Source: Arthrobacter sp. StoSoilB19 (GTDB lineage: Bacteria; Actinomycetota; Actinomycetes; Actinomycetales; Micrococcaceae). Taken from it: a stretch of 64,000 nt of DNA. Positions 42,417-51,261 of this stretch are shown here, in pieces. The notes beneath the pieces were generated by a model, which saw only the letters and a list, made by a program, of their open reading frames with translations, did no database searches and was not told the DNA's origin. Both the position numbers and the translations under genes were made by a program. The stretch is taken from the NCBI RefSeq assembly GCF_019977275.1, contig NZ_AP024650.1, forward strand, positions 1,240,001 through 1,304,000, in the 5' to 3' direction. Numbering within the stretch: position 1 is the stretch's first letter; the number at the start of each line of letters is the position of its first letter.

Positions 42417-43526
42417 TTGAAGAAATCACTGCGTGCCAGCTTCAAGCGCGGTTCAATGGCCGGAGTGGCCACCCTCGGTGCGTCCGCGCTTGTGCTCACC
42501 GCCTGCGGTGCAGCCCCCGAAGCCGGAAGCACCTCATCCGCAGGTGCCAGCGACTACACGGGCTGCATCGTGTCGGACTCCGGTGGATTCGACGACCAGT
42601 CCTTCAACCAGTCCTCCTACGAGGGCCTGAAGAAGACCGAGAAGGACCTTGGCATCAAGGTCAACCAGATCGAGTCGAAGACCAATAACGACTTCGAACC
42701 CAACCTGCGGGCAATGGTCACGGCCGGCTGCAACCTGACCATCACGGTGGGCTTCCTGCTCGGCGACGCCACCAAGGCCCAGGCCACCGCCAACCCGGAC
42801 AAGCACTTCGCCATCATCGACTTTGGCTACGACAAGCCCATCAGCAACGTCAAGCCGATCATCTACGACACCGCGCAGGCGGCCTTCCTCGCCGGCTACC
42901 TGGCTGCAGGAACCACCAAGACCGGCACCGTGGCCACCTTCGGCGGCATCAAGATCCCCACCGTGACCATCTTCATGGACGGCTACGCCGACGGCGTGAA
43001 GTACTACAACCAGCAGAAGGGCAAGAACGTCAAGCTGCTCGGCTGGAACAAGGATGCCCAGGACGGCAGCTTCACCGGCGACTTCGAAAAGCAGGACGTG
43101 GGCAAGCAGCTGACCAAGAACTTCCTGGACCAGGGCGCGGACATCGTCATGCCCGTGGCCGGTCCCGTGGGCAAGGGCGCCGGAGCTGCGCTTAACGAGG
43201 CCAAGGCTGCCGGCAAGGACGTCAAGCTGATCTGGGTTGACTCGGACGGCTACCTCACCGCCCCGGACTACAAGGGCATCATGCTCTCCTCTGTCATGAA
43301 GCAGATGGGCGAGGCCGTGGAGACCGTTGTCACCGAGGACAAGGACGGCAAGTTCAACAACACCCCGTACGTTGGCACCCTTGCCAACGACGGCGTGCAG
43401 CTGGCACCCTTCCACGACCTCGACTCCCAGGTCCCCGCCGACGTGAAGTCCGACCTCGAGAAGATCAAGAAGGACATCGTCGACGGCAAGCTGAAGGTCG
43501 AGTCCGCAGCCAGCCCCAAGGCCTGA
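42417..43526 (+). CDS. BMP-family nucleoside-binding lipoprotein
   Basis: This encodes 369 residues from TTG 42417, with GGAGG eight bases upstream. The lipobox LTAC places Cys at 30. The mature protein is of the Bmp/PnrA/TmpC type: IVSDSGGFDDQSFNQSSYEGLKKTEKDLG, then HFAIIDFGYD, AAFLAGYLAAGTTKTGTVATFGGIKI, and IVMPVAGPVGKGAGAALNEA. Binding proteins of this family take purine or pyrimidine nucleosides. The downstream genes encode a matching ATPase, two permeases and nucleoside-salvage enzymes, which support that role. A terminator follows it, so it may be made in excess over the other subunits. Confidence 0.93.
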   Translation: MKKSLRASFKRGSMAGVATLGASALVLTACGAAPEAGSTSSAGASDYTGCIVSDSGGFDDQSFNQSSYEGLKKTEKDLGIKVNQIESKTNNDFEPNLRAMVTAGCNLTITVGFLLGDATKAQATANPDKHFAIIDFGYDKPISNVKPIIYDTAQAAFLAGYLAAGTTKTGTVATFGGIKIPTVTIFMDGYADGVKYYNQQKGKNVKLLGWNKDAQDGSFTGDFEKQDVGKQLTKNFLDQGADIVMPVAGPVGKGAGAALNEAKAAGKDVKLIWVDSDGYLTAPDYKGIMLSSVMKQMGEAVETVVTEDKDGKFNNTPYVGTLANDGVQLAPFHDLDSQVPADVKSDLEKIKKDIVDGKLKVESAASPKA

Positions 43527-43537
43527 TCCACCACAGG

Positions 43538-43586
43538 AAGCGCCACCGCCGGTCCGTCACCCACTGGCCGGCCGGTGGCGCTTTTT
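43538..43586 (+). terminator. Intrinsic terminator between the BMP gene and its ATPase
   Basis: A GC-rich stem (43538-43552 with 43568-43583, one small bulge) ends in a run of five T (43582-43586), 12 nt after the lipoprotein stop. It would attenuate transcription into the transporter genes. Confidence 0.85.
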
Positions 43587-43705
43587 GCTGGCCGAACGTT
43601 TACAGCGCCCGGCCGGCTCCTCCCGGGACTGCAGCCACTAGGCTGGTGCTGCAGCCATATATCCCGTCCGGTCGATCACCGGACGCTTCGAGATTGGTCA
43701 GAGTT

Positions 43706-45277
43706 TTGAAACTTGAACTCAGAGGGATCACCAAACGTTTTGGCACGCTCCTGGCCAACGACCACATAGACGTGGTGGTTGAGCCGGGACAGATCCACTG
43801 CCTCCTTGGTGAAAACGGGGCGGGGAAATCCACCCTGATGAATGTGCTCTACGGGCTGTATGAGCCTTCCGAAGGCGAAATCCTCATCGATGACAAGCCC
43901 GTCACGTTCCGGGGCCCGGGCGATGCAATGGCGGCCGGGATCGGCATGGTGCACCAGCACTTCATGCTGGTGCCGGTCTTCACCGTGGCAGAGAATGTTG
44001 CGCTGGGCGCCGAACCCACCAAGGCGGCCGGGTTCCTCAACCTGGACCAGACCCGGCAGCGCATCAAGGAAATCTCGGACCAATACGGCTTCGATGTGGA
44101 CCCGGACGCCCTGGTGGAGGACCTGCCGGTGGGCGTGCAGCAACGGGTGGAGATCATCAAGGCACTGGTCCGCAACGCCAAGGTGCTGATCCTGGATGAG
44201 CCCACCGCCGTGCTGACTCCGCAGGAGACCGACGAGCTCCTGGATATCATGCGCCAGCTGAAGTCGCGCGGAACCTCCATCGTCTTCATTTCGCACAAGC
44301 TCCGCGAGGTCAAGGAAGTCTCGGACACCATCACCGTGATCCGGCGGGGCAAGGTAGTGGGCACGGCCGATCCCGCCGCCTCCACCACCGAACTTGCCTC
44401 GATGATGGTGGGCCGTGCCGTAAGCCTGACCCTGGACAAGGCTCCGGCCCAGCCCAAGGACACCACCTTCGAAGTCCGCGACCTCACCGTCATCGCGCCC
44501 AACGGCCAGCACGTCGTGGACCATCTCAGCTTCCACATCAAGCGCGGCGAGATCCTGGCCGTTGCCGGCGTCCAGGGCAACGGGCAAACCGAACTCACCG
44601 AAGCGATCCTGGGCCTGCAGGAGCGGGTCACCGGTTCCATTGTCCTGGACGGCAAGGAGCTCGTGGGCCGGTCCGTCAAGGAAGTCCTGCAGGCCGGCGT
44701 CGGGTTCGTTCCCGAAGACCGCAAGGTGGACGGGCTGGTGGGCACCTTCTCCGTGGCGGAGAACCTGATCCTTGATCTTTATGACAAGCCGCCCTTCGCC
44801 AAGGGGATCAGCATGAGCCCTGCGAAAATCATGGAGAATGCCAAGGCGCGCATCGGCGAATTCGATGTCCGCACACCCTCCGCCGCAGCCGCCGCCGGGA
44901 CCCTGTCCGGCGGCAACCAGCAAAAACTTGTGATGGCCCGCGAACTTTCCCGTCCACTGCGCCTGTTCATCGCCTCCCAGCCCACCCGCGGCGTGGACGT
45001 GGGTTCCATCGAGTTCCTGCACCGGCGGATTGTCGCGGAGCGTGACCAAGGGACCCCGGTGATGATCATTTCCACCGAACTGGACGAAGTCATGGAACTG
45101 GCGGACCGCATTGCGGTGCTCTACAAAGGCAAGCTGGTGGGCACTGTCCCCGCCGGAACCAGCCGGGACGTCCTTGGCCTCATGATGGCTGGCATCCCGC
45201 CGGAAGAACACGCACACACCCCGCAGGCCGGCACCCCGGCCGCCACCTCCAACGCCGAGGGAGCCGACCATGCCTGA
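43706..45277 (+). CDS. Nucleoside ABC transporter ATP-binding protein (tandem ABC)
   Basis: This encodes about 523 residues from TTG 43706, giving the usual MKLELRGITKRFG start; GTG 43646 is an alternative and neither has a strong ribosome site. ABC domain 1 has Walker [10 protein letters not shown] (35-43), signature region LPVGVQQRVEIIKAL and Walker [11 protein letters not shown]. Domain 2 has the altered loop GVQGNGQTELTEAI, signature [12 protein letters not shown] and a Walker B that reads LRLFIASQPTRGVDVG, without Asp-Glu. That degeneracy is common in NupA/YufO-type proteins and implies one active ATP site. It energises the two downstream permeases. Confidence 0.9.
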   Translation: MKLELRGITKRFGTLLANDHIDVVVEPGQIHCLLGENGAGKSTLMNVLYGLYEPSEGEILIDDKPVTFRGPGDAMAAGIGMVHQHFMLVPVFTVAENVALGAEPTKAAGFLNLDQTRQRIKEISDQYGFDVDPDALVEDLPVGVQQRVEIIKALVRNAKVLILDEPTAVLTPQETDELLDIMRQLKSRGTSIVFISHKLREVKEVSDTITVIRRGKVVGTADPAASTTELASMMVGRAVSLTLDKAPAQPKDTTFEVRDLTVIAPNGQHVVDHLSFHIKRGEILAVAGVQGNGQTELTEAILGLQERVTGSIVLDGKELVGRSVKEVLQAGVGFVPEDRKVDGLVGTFSVAENLILDLYDKPPFAKGISMSPAKIMENAKARIGEFDVRTPSAAAAAGTLSGGNQQKLVMARELSRPLRLFIASQPTRGVDVGSIEFLHRRIVAERDQGTPVMIISTELDEVMELADRIAVLYKGKLVGTVPAGTSRDVLGLMMAGIPPEEHAHTPQAGTPAATSNAEGADHA

Positions 45278-46664
45278 CCAGCCTTCCCCCAAACACGCAG
45301 ACGAAAGCCGGCACGTCGACAACGAACAGCCCGGCGCCGGGTCTGCCGCCGGCCAGGATGCTGCGGAGGAATCGGCCGCAGTAGTGGCCGTCGACACCGC
45401 CGGCGGGGCGATGCAGCCCTCGGCTGTTCCAGCCACGGCCCAAAGCGGACTGCTTCCCGGCGGCTCCGACACCGTCCTGCGCAGGATCTTCACCGGAAGC
45501 GGCATGGTGTCCGTGCTGGCAGTGCTGCTGGCGCTGATCATTGGCGGCATGCTCATCGCGAGCACCGACAAGCAGGTGGCCACCACCGCCGGCTACTTCT
45601 TCGCCCGGCCCACCGACATGCTGACGGCCGTATGGAATGCTGCCACGCGCTCCTACATAGCGCTGTTCCAAGGCTCGGTGTTCAACCCCCGCGGCAATGG
45701 GCTGGCCGCACAGTTCGCACCCTTCATGGAGACCCTCACCATCGCCACGCCGCTCATCACGGCCGGCCTGGGCGTGGCGCTGGCGTTCCGGGCCGGGCTC
45801 TTCAACATCGGCGCCCAGGGGCAGATCATCGTGGCCGGCATCCTGGCGGCCTGGGTGGGCTTCGCCCTGCACCTGCCGTTCGGCCTGCACCTGCTGCTGG
45901 TGCTGGTGGCCGGCATCATTGGCGGCGCCCTCTGGGGCGGCCTCGCCGGCCTGCTGAAGGCCCGCACCGGAGCCCACGAAGTCATCCTGACCATTATGTT
46001 CAACTACATCGCGCTGTACTTCCTGCGCTACCTGCTGAATACCCCGGCGTTCCAGCGGCCGGGGGAGTCGAACCCCATTTCGCCCATCCTGGATCCCAGC
46101 GCTGTCTACCCCCAGATCCTGGGCAGCCAGTACCGGCTGCACCTGGGCTTCATTCTGGCCATCGCGGCCACAGTCCTGGTGTGGTGGCTCCTCAACCGGT
46201 CCACGGTGGGCTTCGAGTTCCGTGCCGTGGGCGCCAACCCCAAGGCAGCCCAGACCGCCGGCATCAACGTCTCCCGCTCCACCATCCTGGTCATGGCCAT
46301 CGCCGGCGGGCTCGCAGGCATGTCAGGCGTGGCCCAGGTCGCGGGCACGGAGAAGGTGCTCACGGACGGAGTCGCCGCCACGTACGGCTTTGACGCCATC
46401 ACGGTCGCCTTGCTGGGACGTTCGACGCCGTGGGGCACCTTCGCTGCCGGCCTGCTGTTCGGCGCCTTCCGCGCCGGGGCGGTCCAGATGCAGATCCAGA
46501 CCGGCACCCCCATCGACATCGTCCTGGTGGTCCAGTCCCTGATTGTCCTTTTCATTGCCGCGCCGCCGCTGGTGCGGGCCGTCTTTGGACTGAACCCGCG
46601 GCGCAGGAAGCCCGCGCGCGCAGCCAAGTCCGGGCAGGCAGCCACTACCGGAGGTGCCGCATGA
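45270..46664 (+). CDS. Nucleoside ABC transporter permease, first subunit
   Basis: This encodes 464 residues from ATG 45270, overlapping the ATPase gene by 8 nt. A ~70-residue polar N-terminus precedes about eight hydrophobic segments of the BPD_transp_2 family (TIATPLITAGLGVALAFRAGLFNIGAQGQIIVAGILAAWVG; FRAVGANPKAAQTAGINVS; LLGRSTPWGTFAAGLLFG). The sequence matches the YufP/NupB group. It overlaps the second permease (ATGA), and both form the nucleoside channel. Confidence 0.92.
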   Translation: MPDQPSPKHADESRHVDNEQPGAGSAAGQDAAEESAAVVAVDTAGGAMQPSAVPATAQSGLLPGGSDTVLRRIFTGSGMVSVLAVLLALIIGGMLIASTDKQVATTAGYFFARPTDMLTAVWNAATRSYIALFQGSVFNPRGNGLAAQFAPFMETLTIATPLITAGLGVALAFRAGLFNIGAQGQIIVAGILAAWVGFALHLPFGLHLLLVLVAGIIGGALWGGLAGLLKARTGAHEVILTIMFNYIALYFLRYLLNTPAFQRPGESNPISPILDPSAVYPQILGSQYRLHLGFILAIAATVLVWWLLNRSTVGFEFRAVGANPKAAQTAGINVSRSTILVMAIAGGLAGMSGVAQVAGTEKVLTDGVAATYGFDAITVALLGRSTPWGTFAAGLLFGAFRAGAVQMQIQTGTPIDIVLVVQSLIVLFIAAPPLVRAVFGLNPRRRKPARAAKSGQAATTGGAA

Positions 46665-47986
46665 GCACAACAGTTTCATCGTCCAGGCCGGGCAAACCCC
46701 AGCCCGGAGGGCCCAAGGCGGACGCCCCTTCCGCAGCGCCGGCCGGCAAACCCGTCAGCTGGAAGACTCCCGTCCTGCTCGCTGTCTTCGCCCTGGTCTC
46801 CCTGGTGTTCTTCGGATTCCTGGCGCCCAGCCAGACGGCCAGCTTTGGCATCTCCACCGGCGGCGACTTCTTCCAGCTGCCTGCATTGGAGATCAATGCG
46901 TTTGCCGGCGGCATCGTACTGTCGGTAGTGCTCATGGCGCTGGCAGGATACGCCGTCTACCTGAAGACCAAGAACCAGCCGGCTCCGGGCTGGTTGGCGG
47001 TCACCTTCATCGTGATCTTCGTGGCGGCCTTCCTTATTTGGGTGGTGGGCGGGGCCCGCACCCCCGCCATCTCGCTGGCGGGGCTCATCGCCGGGTCCGT
47101 CACGCTTGCGGTTCCGCTCGTGTTCGGTTCATTGTCCGGTGTCCTGTGCGAGCGGGTGGGCGTGGTCAACATCGCCATTGAAGGACAGCTCCTGGGCGGC
47201 GCATTCACCGCAGCCATCGTTGCCAGCATGACAAAGAACGCCTTCATCGGGCTGCTGGCCGCGGCCATTGCCGGGGCGGTCGTGTCCATGGTCCTGGCGC
47301 TGTTCAGCATCAAGTACCTGGTGAACCAGATCATCGTTGGCGTCGTCCTGAACGTCCTGGTCTCCGGGGTGACGGGCTTCCTCTTCAGCACCGTGATGCA
47401 GGCCAACAAAGCCCAGTTCAACTCACCGCCGGGGCTGGACGTCATCGACATCCCCATCCTCTCCAGCATCCCCATCATCGGCCCCATCCTGTTCCGGCAG
47501 TCGCTGGTGGGCTACCTCATGTATGTGGCCGTCGCGGTGGTTTGGGTAGGCCTGTTCAAGACCAGGTGGGGCCTGCGCGTCCGGGCAGTGGGGGAGCACC
47601 CCCAAGCCGCAGACACCCTTGGCATCAACGTCAACGCCACGCGGTTCTGGAACGTGACCCTGGGCGGTGCCGTCGCCGGAATTGGCGGCTCCTTCTTCAC
47701 CCTGGTAGCGATCGACAGCTTCACCAAGGAGATTTCCGGCGGCCGCGGCTTCATCGCGCTGGCCGCCCTCATCTTTGGCCGCTGGAACCCGGTGGGCGCC
47801 TTCTTCGCGGCACTCCTGTTCGGTTTCGCCGACAACCTGCAGAGCATCGTGACCATCATCGGCACCCCGGTGCCCAGCCAGTTCATGGCCATGCTGCCCT
47901 ACCTGGTGACCGTCCTCGCCGTCGCCGGCCTGGTAGGCAAATCCAGGGGCCCGGCCGCCAGCGGCATCCCCTACGTCAAGGGATGA
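46661..47986 (+). CDS. Nucleoside ABC transporter permease, second subunit
   Basis: This encodes 441 residues from ATG 46661 (the frame is open to 46430 but overlaps the first permease). A Pro/Ala-rich N-terminus is followed by about nine hydrophobic segments. The YufQ/NupC-type signature includes LSGVLCERVGVVNIAIEGQLLGGAF, the motif RAVGEHPQAADTLGINV and FIALAALIFGRWNPVGAFFAALLFG. Its stop overlaps the start of cdd (ATGA), linking uptake to deamination. Confidence 0.92.
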   Translation: MSTTVSSSRPGKPQPGGPKADAPSAAPAGKPVSWKTPVLLAVFALVSLVFFGFLAPSQTASFGISTGGDFFQLPALEINAFAGGIVLSVVLMALAGYAVYLKTKNQPAPGWLAVTFIVIFVAAFLIWVVGGARTPAISLAGLIAGSVTLAVPLVFGSLSGVLCERVGVVNIAIEGQLLGGAFTAAIVASMTKNAFIGLLAAAIAGAVVSMVLALFSIKYLVNQIIVGVVLNVLVSGVTGFLFSTVMQANKAQFNSPPGLDVIDIPILSSIPIIGPILFRQSLVGYLMYVAVAVVWVGLFKTRWGLRVRAVGEHPQAADTLGINVNATRFWNVTLGGAVAGIGGSFFTLVAIDSFTKEISGGRGFIALAALIFGRWNPVGAFFAALLFGFADNLQSIVTIIGTPVPSQFMAMLPYLVTVLAVAGLVGKSRGPAASGIPYVKG

Positions 47987-48399
47987 CAGCCATGGCCGGC
48001 ACGCAGCCGGTGGACTGGGCCGCCCTGGAGGCGGCCGCAGTCGCCGCCATGAAGAACGCCTACGCCCCGTACTCGAAGTTCCCGGTGGGAGCCGCGGCCC
48101 TGACCGGGGATGGCCGGATTGTCAGCGGCTGCAACGTGGAGAACGCCAGCTACGGGCTGACGCTCTGCGCGGAATGCGCCCTGGTGGGAAACCTGCACAT
48201 GACCGGCGGCGGCCTGCTCCGAGCGTTCTACTGCGTTGACGGGGCGGGGAACATCCTCATGCCCTGCGGCCGGTGCCGGCAGCTGTTGTACGAATTCCGC
48301 GCCCCGGATATGCAGCTCATGACTGCCCAGGGCATCAAAACCATGGACCAGGTGCTGCCCGACGCCTTTGGTCCCGAACACCTGGAGGAGACCCGGTGA
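47983..48399 (+). CDS. cdd: Cytidine deaminase
   Basis: This encodes 138 residues from ATG 47983, overlapping the permease stop (ATG 47992 is an alternative). Zn-binding residues are in CNVENASYGLTLCAECALV (Glu and Cys) and MPCGRCRQLL (two Cys). It deaminates cytidine and deoxycytidine to uridine forms. It is placed between the nucleoside importer and thymidine phosphorylase with overlapping stops, so imported pyrimidine nucleosides are processed at once. Confidence 0.96.
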   Translation: MTAMAGTQPVDWAALEAAAVAAMKNAYAPYSKFPVGAAALTGDGRIVSGCNVENASYGLTLCAECALVGNLHMTGGGLLRAFYCVDGAGNILMPCGRCRQLLYEFRAPDMQLMTAQGIKTMDQVLPDAFGPEHLEETR

Positions 48400-49712
48400 C
48401 CGAGAGCAGGACTGAGGCGTTCGACGCCGTTGACATCATCCGCACCAAGCGGGACAAGGGAACGCTGAGCCCCGAACAGATCGACTGGACCATCGATGCC
48501 TACACCCGCGGAGCGATCGCGGATGAACAGATGGCAGCCCTCAACATGGCCATTCTGCTCAACGGCATGGACCGTGCCGAAATTGCCCGGTGGACCGCCG
48601 CAATGATTGCCTCCGGCGAACGGATGGATTTCTCCAGCCTCCGGCGCCCCGATGGCGGCCTGAAGTACACCACGGACAAGCATTCAACGGGCGGTGTGGG
48701 GGACAAGATCACCCTGCCGCTGGCCCCGCTCGTCGCAGTGTTCGGCGTGGCCGTTCCGCAGCTGTCAGGCCGTGGTCTGGGGCACACCGGCGGAACCCTG
48801 GACAAGCTGGAATCCATTCCCGGGTGGCGGGCCAACCTCTCCAATGACGAGATCCTGGCCCAGCTCCAGGACGTGGGGGCTGTGATCTGCGCCGCCGGAG
48901 CGGGCCTGGCGCCGGCGGACAAGAAGCTCTACGCCCTGCGCGACGTGACCGGCACCGTGGAGGCCATCCCGCTGATCGCGTCGTCCATCATGAGCAAGAA
49001 GATCGCCGAGGGCACCGGCTCGCTGGTCCTGGACGTTAAGGTGGGCAGCGGCGCGTTCATGAAAGACGAGGCCAAAGCCCGCGAACTCGCCGGGACCATG
49101 GTGGCGCTGGGCAAGGATGCGGGGGTCAACACGGTGGCGCTGCTGACCAACATGAACACCCCGCTGGGGCTCACCGCCGGCAACGCCATCGAGGTGGAGG
49201 AATCAGTGGAGGTGCTGGCGGGCGGCGGTCCCGATGACGTTGTGGAACTGACCGTCCGGCTCGCCGAGGAAATGCTCGCCTGCGCAGGAGTGCATGACGC
49301 CGACCCCGCTGCTGCCCTCAAGGACGGCCGGGCCATGGACGTCTGGAACCGGATGATCGCCGCCCAGGGAGGCGACCCCCGGGCCGCGCTGCCGGTGGCC
49401 AGGGAATCCGACGTCGTTTACGCTCCGGCGGACGGTGTGCTGGTGGAACTGGATGCACTCGCCGTAGGGGTGGCCGCCTGGCGGTTGGGCGCCGGACGTG
49501 CCCGCAAGGAGGATGCGGTCCAGGCGGGGGCGGGAGTGCGCATGCACGCAAAGCCCGGCGCCACAGTGCGCGCCGGGGAACCCCTGATGACCCTGCTCAC
49601 GGACACCCCTGAGCGGTTCGCGCGGGCCAGGGAAGCCCTTGAACATGCCGTGGTCATCGCTCCGGAAGGTTCGCGGCCTGCCCAGCAGCTCATCATCGAC
49701 CGCATAGCATAG
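48396..49712 (+). CDS. deoA: Thymidine (pyrimidine-nucleoside) phosphorylase
   Basis: This encodes 438 residues from GTG 48396, with GGAGGAG upstream and GTGA overlap with cdd. The glycosyltransferase family-3 signature KHSTGGVGDKITLPLAPLVA, the substrate segment SGRGLGHTGGTLDKLESIPG and the C-terminal PYNP domain (LGAGRARKEDAVQAGAGVRMHAKPGATV) are all present. It cleaves thymidine, deoxyuridine or uridine with phosphate to base and sugar-1-phosphate. deoA is used for the symbol, but pdp-type specificity is possible. Confidence 0.95.
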   Translation: MTESRTEAFDAVDIIRTKRDKGTLSPEQIDWTIDAYTRGAIADEQMAALNMAILLNGMDRAEIARWTAAMIASGERMDFSSLRRPDGGLKYTTDKHSTGGVGDKITLPLAPLVAVFGVAVPQLSGRGLGHTGGTLDKLESIPGWRANLSNDEILAQLQDVGAVICAAGAGLAPADKKLYALRDVTGTVEAIPLIASSIMSKKIAEGTGSLVLDVKVGSGAFMKDEAKARELAGTMVALGKDAGVNTVALLTNMNTPLGLTAGNAIEVEESVEVLAGGGPDDVVELTVRLAEEMLACAGVHDADPAAALKDGRAMDVWNRMIAAQGGDPRAALPVARESDVVYAPADGVLVELDALAVGVAAWRLGAGRARKEDAVQAGAGVRMHAKPGATVRAGEPLMTLLTDTPERFARAREALEHAVVIAPEGSRPAQQLIIDRIA

Positions 49713-49718
49713 GCACCA

Positions 49719-50348
49719 ATGCAGGCCATCAATGACTTCATCCTCGCCGCAGCCGGGCAGCCCTGGGTGCTGGTACTGGTGCTGGCCTGCTGCATCATTG
49801 ACGGCTTCTTCCCGCCTGTCCCCAGCGAATCCGTGGTGGTGGGCCTTGCAGCCGTCGCCGCCACCGCCGATGTGCCCAACCCGCTGCTCCTGGCCCTGGT
49901 GGCGGCCGCCGGTGCCTTCTCCGGTGACAACATCGCCTACCTCCTGGGCCGGCGAGTGGGCACCGGGCGCTGGGCCTGGATGCGCGGCCCGCGGATGCAA
50001 AGCGCGTTCCGCTGGGCGGGCCGCGAACTGCGGAAGCGTCCCGCCTCGCTGATCCTGGTGGCCCGCTTTGTCCCTATCGGGCGGGTGGCGGTCAACCTGA
50101 CCGCCGGCGTCACCCACTACCCGCATCTTCGGTTCGTGGGCCTGACCATCCTGTCGGCCAGCCTCTGGGCCGGCTACTCGGTGGCGATCGGGCTTTTCTT
50201 CGGCCAGTGGTTCGAGGACAACCACCTCCTGGGCGCGGCAATCGCCATCGTGTGCGCCGTGGCCCTGGGCATTGTGGTGGACCTGGTAATCAACAAATTC
50301 CGGGGCAAACCCAACGTCGTGGAGCGGATCCGGGAACCCGGTGCCTGA
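49719..50348 (+). CDS. DedA-family membrane protein (first copy)
   Basis: This encodes 209 residues and starts 6 nt after deoA. It has the DedA/SNARE-associated architecture: an early re-entrant region with the acidic VPSESVVVG, GDNIAYLLGRRVG, then RFVPIGRVAVNLTAGVTHY and C-terminal TM helices. Family members support envelope lipid flipping and proton-coupled homeostasis, some carrying undecaprenyl phosphate. A second DedA gene lies 134 nt downstream. Nothing in the sequence ties it to nucleosides beyond its position. Confidence 0.92.
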   Translation: MQAINDFILAAAGQPWVLVLVLACCIIDGFFPPVPSESVVVGLAAVAATADVPNPLLLALVAAAGAFSGDNIAYLLGRRVGTGRWAWMRGPRMQSAFRWAGRELRKRPASLILVARFVPIGRVAVNLTAGVTHYPHLRFVGLTILSASLWAGYSVAIGLFFGQWFEDNHLLGAAIAIVCAVALGIVVDLVINKFRGKPNVVERIREPGA

Positions 50349-50482
50349 CCGGCGCGTTTAACCTGTAATTCCGGGCTTCGGGGCGTAGCGCATTGCGGCT
50401 CCCGCATGGGACACTTAGGAACGATTTCCGCTTTGGCTGCGGCACTTTGGCTGTGTCATTTTTTATACAGGAGCAACACCGC

Positions 50483-51208
50483 GTGGAGTTTATTAATGAG
50501 GCCGTGCTCCATGCAGCGGGCCAATGGTGGATTTACCCCGTCCTGTTGGTGTTCTTCTTCGTGGACGGCTTCGCCATGGTGGTCCCCAGTGAGACGCTGA
50601 TCGTTGCGCTGGCGGCTTTTTCCCGTCACAGCGGCGAGCCCAATCTTTGGATCCTGGGCTTGACGGCCCTGGTCGGCGCCATCTGCGGCGACAACATGGC
50701 CTATATGCTCGGCCGGAAGATTGGCCTGGACCGGTGGGGGTGGATGCGCCGGCCCAAAGTCCGGAAGGTCTTCGCCTGGGCGCGGTATGAGCTTGAAAAG
50801 CGGGGTGCCGTACTGATCTTCACCGCCCGCTACATCCCCTGGGGCCGGGTGGCGGTCAACTACGTCGCCGGCAGCACCGGCTTCTCGCACCGCAGGTTCT
50901 TCGTCTTCGACGCCTTCGCCTGCGTCACCTGGGTGGGCTACTCCCTTGGCATCGGCGTGCTGGCCAGCTCGTTCCCCTGGCTGCACCACAACCCACTGCT
51001 GAGCGCGGGTATCGCCGTCGTGTTCGCGATTGTCCTGGGCATCGTCATTGACCACCTGCTGCGCTGGTGGCACAAACGGCTGGGCCGGAACGACGCACCT
51101 GACGCGGACGGGTGGAGCGATGAAACCTCCGGCTCCGGCCACGAGGGACGACCCGGCACCCAGGCCCTTGTAATGCCGTCGGCAGAGGCCAGTCCCGCGG
51201 CCAAGTAG
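50483..51208 (+). CDS. DedA-family membrane protein (second copy)
   Basis: This encodes 241 residues from GTG 50483, behind AGGAG. The same DedA landmarks appear (VPSETLIVALAAF, CGDNMAYMLGRKIGLDRWGWMRRP, RYIPWGRVAVNYVAGSTGF). It is clearly paralogous to the preceding gene but has a longer, hydrophilic C-terminal tail (DAPDADGWSDETSGSGHEG). It probably has its own promoter in the 134-nt gap, where no strong consensus is seen. Confidence 0.92.
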   Translation: MEFINEAVLHAAGQWWIYPVLLVFFFVDGFAMVVPSETLIVALAAFSRHSGEPNLWILGLTALVGAICGDNMAYMLGRKIGLDRWGWMRRPKVRKVFAWARYELEKRGAVLIFTARYIPWGRVAVNYVAGSTGFSHRRFFVFDAFACVTWVGYSLGIGVLASSFPWLHHNPLLSAGIAVVFAIVLGIVIDHLLRWWHKRLGRNDAPDADGWSDETSGSGHEGRPGTQALVMPSAEASPAAK

Positions 51209-51261
51209 CGCCGGGCTTTGAACGGCTGGCTTTGAACTCTGGCCCACCCTAAGGTGGGAAC

